55,055 bases of DNA from JBBDYH01 sp040901795 (lineage in GTDB: Bacteria; Planctomycetota; Planctomycetia; Pirellulales; JALHPA01): positions 1 to 55,055 of the forward strand of contig JBBDYH010000004.1 of NCBI GenBank assembly GCA_040901795.1, read 5' to 3'. A model generated the notes under the pieces. That model saw only the letters and a program-made list of their open reading frames with translations, made no database searches and was not told the origin of the DNA. Both the position numbers and the translations under genes were made by a program. Positions 51,434 to 55,055 of the stretch are shown here, piece by piece. Each line of letters opens with the position of its first letter. Positions within the stretch are counted from its first letter, which is position 1.

Positions 51434-52696
51434 ATGTCCTACAGCCGCCGCGAATTCCTGGGCCTGGCATCCACGCTCTTGGCCACTAGCACCACCGTGC
51501 CGGCCTTCCTCCGCCAAACGGCTTGGGCCGCCGCCGGCAAAGAGCGAACCTCCGACCGCGTCCTCGTCGTGCTGCAATTGACCGGCGGCAACGACGGGCT
51601 GAACACGGTCGTTCCCTACACCGACGACAACTACCAGCGGCTGCGGCCTAAACTGCACCTCGCCGATGCGAAGCTGCACAAGCTCGACGACCGGGTGGGT
51701 CTGCACCCGTCATTGGACGGCCTGAAAAAGCTCTTCGACAATGGCCAGGCGGCCGTGGTGCAAAGCGTGGGGTACCCAAATCCCAATCGCTCGCACTTCG
51801 AATCGATGGCCATCTGGCACACCGCGCCGGGCGACGAGCAACTGCGGCACGGCAAGGCGAACATGGCGGCCGGCGGCTGGCTGGCCAGAGTGATCGACAG
51901 GCAGAAGCCTCCCGCCGAACGAGCCGCAACCATCGAGGCGCTGCGCGTGGGCGCGGGCGAAATGCCTCAGGCGCTCCTGGGTTGCCGTGTGCCGGTGCCG
52001 TCATTGACCGATATGGCGCAACTCAAACAGCGTGCCGGGCTACTCGACGTCGAGACAGTCAAGGCGCAGATCGCCGGCTGGCAAAACGATACAAAAGCGG
52101 CCGACAATCTGCTCTTGCAATCGGCGCTGAACAGCACTTTGGCCGTTCATACCACGGCCCAGCAGATCGAAAAGATCAACCCGAAGCTGCGCGACGACGC
52201 GAAGTATCCAAATAACGAACTGTCGCAACGGTTACACCTGATCGCGCAGCTCATCCGGGCCGGTTTTGAGACACCGATTTATTACACCGAGCTAGACGGT
52301 TTCGATACGCACGGCTCGCAGCTCAACCAGCATGAGAATCTGCTGCGGCAAGTCGGCGGGGCGCTATCGGCCTTTGTCGAAGACGTCGTTAAGCACGTCC
52401 CCAGTCGGCCGGTGCTGGTGCTGGTGTTCTCAGAATTCGGCCGGCGACTCGGGGAGAACGCGAGCCAGGGGACCGATCACGGCACCGCCGCGCCGGTGTT
52501 GCTCGTCGGCAGCGGCGTTACGCCAGGCGTGCATGGGCCCTATCCGGACCTGGCGAATCTCGTCGACGACGACCCGGTGTTCGCCATCGACTTCCGCCAA
52601 GTGTACGCCGCGGTGCTGGAACGCTGGCTCGACGTGCCAAGCCAACCGATCCTCGGGCGGTCGTTTGAGATGCTCGACGTGCTAAAGCCGGGCTGA
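51434..52696 (+). CDS. DUF1501 family protein, Tat-exported
   Basis: 420 residues, with AAAGGAA about 7 nt before ATG. A twin-arginine signal SRREFLGLASTLLA lies at the N-terminus, so it is exported folded. The domain is an alkaline-phosphatase-like fold (sulfatase relatives): LVVLQLTGGNDGLNTVVPY, LDGFDTHGSQLNQHENLLRQ and VLVFSEFGRRLGENASQGTDHGTAAPVLL. The His and Asp of these motifs are typical. It begins 11 bp after DUF1800 ends. The role is unknown. A hairpin with a T-tract follows directly. Confidence 0.94.
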   Translation: MSYSRREFLGLASTLLATSTTVPAFLRQTAWAAAGKERTSDRVLVVLQLTGGNDGLNTVVPYTDDNYQRLRPKLHLADAKLHKLDDRVGLHPSLDGLKKLFDNGQAAVVQSVGYPNPNRSHFESMAIWHTAPGDEQLRHGKANMAAGGWLARVIDRQKPPAERAATIEALRVGAGEMPQALLGCRVPVPSLTDMAQLKQRAGLLDVETVKAQIAGWQNDTKAADNLLLQSALNSTLAVHTTAQQIEKINPKLRDDAKYPNNELSQRLHLIAQLIRAGFETPIYYTELDGFDTHGSQLNQHENLLRQVGGALSAFVEDVVKHVPSRPVLVLVFSEFGRRLGENASQGTDHGTAAPVLLVGSGVTPGVHGPYPDLANLVDDDPVFAIDFRQVYAAVLERWLDVPSQPILGRSFEMLDVLKPG

Positions 52697-52700
52697 CTTT

Positions 52701-52733
52701 AGAGTGCTGCGACTCGTCGCCGCTTTCTTTTTT
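52701..52733 (+). terminator. Hairpin repeat that may end the blaI-DUF1501 transcript
   Basis: GCTGCGAC/GTCGCCGC (52706-52723, one mismatch) followed by TTTCTTTTTT (52724-52733). It is a single unit of the 115-bp REPIN family (AGAGTGCTGCGAC.., TTTCTTTTT), here placed 5 bp after the DUF1501 stop, where it has the form of an intrinsic terminator. Confidence 0.6.
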
Positions 52734-52770
52734 CACAGAAACGTTGCGTTGAGATACTCAAGTCACTTGA

Positions 52771-53100
52771 TCAGCACTTTCCCGCCAACACCGCCTCCAG
52801 CCCGCGGCGGACGAGCTGCGCGCGGCTGATCTTCAGCTTTTTGGCCAGACGGTCGGCGCGAGCGAGCAGTCCTTGCTCCACGCTGAGTGAGATCACCTTC
52901 ACGCCGTTGCCGACTTTGGGGCGGCCCGGCTTGCGCTGTAGCCGCTTCCACTTAGCACGTTGAGCCGGCGTCAGCGGCTTGAACTCGTCTATCACGAACT
53001 CCCGATCGAACTCTGCCGTTGCTGCGGCGAGCTCCTCTTTGTTCATTTCCCAATAGGGCTTGGTCGGCTTTTTGCTTTTGGCTTTCTTTTGTGTCGTCAT
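52771..53100 (-). CDS. Ribbon-helix-helix DNA-binding protein
   Basis: 109 residues. The C-terminal 45 residues have the RHH pattern: a short strand VKVISLSVE, then two helices LLARADRLAKKLK and SRAQLVRRGLEAVLA, typical of CopG-like regulators. The N-terminal part is Lys-rich then acidic (ELAAATAEFDREF) with KPLTPAQRAKWKRLQRKPGRPK, which may bind a partner. It is downstream of and co-oriented with the HicA/HicB pair, so it could belong to the same unit. The target is unknown. Confidence 0.8.
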   Translation of the reverse strand: MTTQKKAKSKKPTKPYWEMNKEELAAATAEFDREFVIDEFKPLTPAQRAKWKRLQRKPGRPKVGNGVKVISLSVEQGLLARADRLAKKLKISRAQLVRRGLEAVLAGKC

Positions 53101-53118
53101 CAGTCTCCCTTACAAGGC

Positions 53119-53331
53119 TCACCGGCCGCGCGGCATGGGCACCGAAAGAACGCGGCAGATCGCTCGAACCGTTCCTCGTTTAATCTCAACGTGCCGCGGG
53201 ACCGACGTCTGCGTCATGATGTCCGGATTGAGCCAAATGTCATGTCGCTTGCCATGATGGTTGAGCACACAACCGTGATCGCGAAGGTGTCGTTCCAGGT
53301 CAACTCGCTTCACGGCGTTGTCTCCGCCCAT
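53119..53331 (-). CDS. HicA-family toxin (probable)
   Basis: 70 residues. HicA toxins are small dsRBD-like mRNA interferases with a catalytic His. Here VKRVDLERHLRDHGC, HHGKRHDIWLNPD and TSVPRHVEIKRGTVRAICRVL follow the family pattern (K..eLe..L...G, H...H..w, vP.H.ei..gt...I). It overlaps the end of the upstream HicB-like gene by 32 nt; a GTG at 53313 is an alternative start. Activity is inferred from family. Confidence 0.82.
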   Translation of the reverse strand: MGGDNAVKRVDLERHLRDHGCVLNHHGKRHDIWLNPDIMTQTSVPRHVEIKRGTVRAICRVLSVPMPRGR

Positions 53332-53566
53332 TGCGTTTCGATAGCATCCGCAGGAGCTTGGCGCGAGACTGCTTCAGTGCTTTAAGTGCGTCGGCCGCAT
53401 TAGCGAAGGCCTCTTCGACAGTTTCGGCCTCGGTGACCAGTTCTGGGTCAAACGGAGAGGTGACAACATAACCTCCCTCGCTGACCGGCTCGAGACTGAG
53501 AACAAGTTGCCCGTCGGAAACAGTGTAAGACTTTCGCATTTTGGCGCTCAAAGAGATACTATCCAT
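53300..53566 (-). CDS. HicB-family antitoxin (probable)
   Basis: 88 residues. The partial RNase H-like fold of HicB is suggested by LVLSLEPVSEGGYVVTSPFDP, then ELVTEAETVEEAFANAADALKAL. The C-terminus is basic (RAKLLRMLSKRNGRRQRR). It precedes and overlaps hicA, an order known for some HicBA pairs. A Met at residue 10 (53539) is an alternative start. Confidence 0.78.
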   Translation of the reverse strand: MDSISLSAKMRKSYTVSDGQLVLSLEPVSEGGYVVTSPFDPELVTEAETVEEAFANAADALKALKQSRAKLLRMLSKRNGRRQRREAS

Positions 53567-53690
53567 CGCTTATCGTAAGTATAACGTGCCCTCTTTGAAA
53601 CAAAAAACCGCTGCCCCCGGCGTAGTGCTCGGCGGCAACGGTGTTTGAAATAGAAAGCGACGAGTCGCCGACGGGAATCGGCCTTTACAT

Positions 53691-55055
53691 CTACTTAATA
53701 AACAGAATCTCCCGATACGTCGGGAGCGGCCACAGGTCGTCTGCGACTGTCTGCTCGAGCTGGTCGGCGATCTCGCGGACGGCTAGCATGGCCGGCACGA
53801 CTTCGTCGTAATAATGCTTGCCTTCGGCTGCCAGGTCATGAGCGCCTTTGTGACCGAGTGCCTTATCGAGCGCGGCGATCTTTTCTTCAAACTTCGCCAC
53901 CAGGCCGGTCAGCGTTTCGAGCGTGCCAAGGTGCACGTTCTTGCCGAGCGCTTTGAGCGACGAGGCCACGCCGGCCAGCTCGCCTTGATAACGATAGGCC
54001 GCCGGCAGGATCATCGTCTTGGCCATCGACAGCGCACACAAGGCCTCGCTGTTGATGTCCTTGCAGTACCGCTCCATGTAGATCTCGTAGCGGCTCTTGA
54101 CCTCGCGCTCGCTGAGCACGCCAAATTTCTCGAACACCGCGATCGCGTCTTTGCTCACTAGCGCCGGCAGTGCCGCCACGGTGTATCGCAGGTTCGGCAG
54201 GCCGCGCTTCTCGGCCTCGGCGTGCCACTCGGCCGAGTAGTTGTTGCCGTTGAAGATGATGGCCTTGTGCTCACGGGCGATCTCGCTCACGACCGACTGC
54301 ACCGCAGCGTTGAGCTTGCCCGCGTCGCCGCCGGTCGCCTTTTCCAGCTTGGCGGCGATGTAGTCGAGGCTGTCGGAGACGATCGTGTTGAGTACGACCA
54401 ACGGCCCGGCGATCGATTGGCTCGACCCCACCGCCCGGAATTCGAACTTGTTGCCGGTGAAAGCAAACGGGCTCGTCCGGTTGCGGTCGCCTGCGTGCTT
54501 GGGCAGCGGCGGCAGCGTGTCGACGCCGACTCGCAGCTCACCGCCGGCCTTGGAGCTGGTTGCCTTGCCCGTCTCCAATTGTTGAAAAACGTCGGCCAAC
54601 TGCTCGCCGAGGAAAATCGAGATGATCGCTGGCGGGGCTTCGTTGGCACCCAGCCGATGATCATTGCCGCTGGTGGCCACAGCCACGCGCAACAGGTCGC
54701 TATACTTGTGCACCGCACGGATGACCGCCGCGCAGAAGATCAAAAACTGCGCATTGTCGTGCGGTGTGTCGCCCGGCTCCAGCAGGTTGCCGACGCCTGC
54801 GCCACCGAGCGACCAGTTGACGTGTTTGCCCGAGCCGTTGATACCTGCGAACGGCTTTTCGTGCAGCAGACAGACCATGCCGTACTTCTGCGCTACGCGC
54901 TGCAGCGTCTGCATGATCATCTGCTGATGATCGGTGGCCAGGTTCGCGTTCTCGTAGATCGGCGCGATTTCATACTGCGCGGGGGCGACCTCATTGTGCC
55001 GCGTCTTCACCGGCACGCCGAGCTTGTACAGCTCGCGCTCGCTTTCGAGCATGCA
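53691..55055 (-). CDS. glnN: Glutamine synthetase type III (5' end outside the window)
   Basis: About 455 C-terminal residues of a protein that is normally about 720. It forms glutamine from glutamate, ammonia and ATP. Type III features are RHNEVAPAQYEIAPIYENANLATDHQQ, KPFAGINGSGKHVNWSLG (glutamate and nucleotide site), SGNDHRLGANEAPPAIIS and NRTSPFAFTGNKFEFRAVGSSQS. The C-terminal extension after about 360, with WPLPTYREILFIK at the end, is specific to this type. The reading frame is open to the window edge, so the true start lies beyond 55055. Confidence 0.96.
   Translation of the reverse strand, partial: CMLESERELYKLGVPVKTRHNEVAPAQYEIAPIYENANLATDHQQMIMQTLQRVAQKYGMVCLLHEKPFAGINGSGKHVNWSLGGAGVGNLLEPGDTPHDNAQFLIFCAAVIRAVHKYSDLLRVAVATSGNDHRLGANEAPPAIISIFLGEQLADVFQQLETGKATSSKAGGELRVGVDTLPPLPKHAGDRNRTSPFAFTGNKFEFRAVGSSQSIAGPLVVLNTIVSDSLDYIAAKLEKATGGDAGKLNAAVQSVVSEIAREHKAIIFNGNNYSAEWHAEAEKRGLPNLRYTVAALPALVSKDAIAVFEKFGVLSEREVKSRYEIYMERYCKDINSEALCALSMAKTMILPAAYRYQGELAGVASSLKALGKNVHLGTLETLTGLVAKFEEKIAALDKALGHKGAHDLAAEGKHYYDEVVPAMLAVREIADQLEQTVADDLWPLPTYREILFIK

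Overview
The window is GC-rich chromosomal DNA, almost certainly from a planctomycete of the Pirellula/Lacipirellula kind. The evidence is a set of lineage hallmarks: a PEP-CTERM protein, two exported proteins with an N-terminal LEPR-XLL-type motif, dockerin-like calcium-loop tails, a DUF1800/DUF1501 pair, an ECF sigma factor followed by a membrane Ser/Thr kinase, BlaI with BlaR1-type (M56) proteins, a Rrf2 regulator beside sat, and many dispersed hairpin repeats between and inside genes.

Layout. 1-5.2 kb: a giant secreted pentapeptide-repeat protein, interrupted by a 100-N assembly gap that only appears to break the frame. 5.2-8.1 kb: a long spacer with a promoter and structured leader, then ftsH. 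8.1-11.4 kb: a repeat element, a secreted protein with a degenerate retropepsin-like domain, a 65-aa membrane protein, a Cys/His-rich repeat protein with a clear terminator, and an HPt protein. 11.4-15 kb: a divergent phosphoglycerate-kinase homologue facing sat (ATP sulfurylase) and a Rrf2 regulator. 15-19.1 kb: an ECF sigma factor and a Ser/Thr kinase whose catalytic domain carries an in-frame repeat insertion. 19.5-20.2 kb: a DUF5615/DUF433 toxin-antitoxin pair. 20.6-25.5 kb: two tandem beta-propeller/Calx-beta surface proteins sharing an identical 677-bp block. 25.5-27.3 kb: a two-domain Y1 (HUH) transposase bracketed by paired hairpin repeats, then a candidate non-coding RNA with its own promoter and terminator. 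27.3-33.1 kb: an apparent operon kdsD-kdsC-LptA/OstA-like-crcB-DUF190 (lipopolysaccharide plus fluoride export). 33.2-36.2 kb: a Uma2-like protein, class II aldolase and a lipoprotein. 36.4-39.9 kb: the alpha operon rpmJ-rpsM-rpsK-rpsD-rpoA-rplQ. 40.1-52.7 kb: a BlaI repressor, three tandem BlaR1-like receptor proteases, then DUF1800 and DUF1501, all co-oriented. 52.8-55.1 kb: a ribbon-helix-helix protein, a HicA/HicB pair and the 3' part of a type III glutamine synthetase.

Three things stand out. First, one BlaI repressor is linked to three M56 receptors. In two of them the protease half is identical at DNA level over 1061 bp, and identity stops just before the diverged extracytoplasmic beta-sandwich region, so the layout looks like a fixed protease with a variable sensor. 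Second, the transposase is a fused pair of Y1 domains in which the first keeps the Tyr region but has lost HUH, and the second keeps HUH but has lost Tyr, consistent with a single composite active site. Third, several families of hairpin repeats, most arranged as pairs of fixed length or spacing (115 bp inverted, about 70 bp direct), have entered a kinase domain, a surface-protein tail, BlaR1 genes, the end of the PGK-like gene and the ribosomal operon. No tRNA, rRNA or CRISPR array was recognised.
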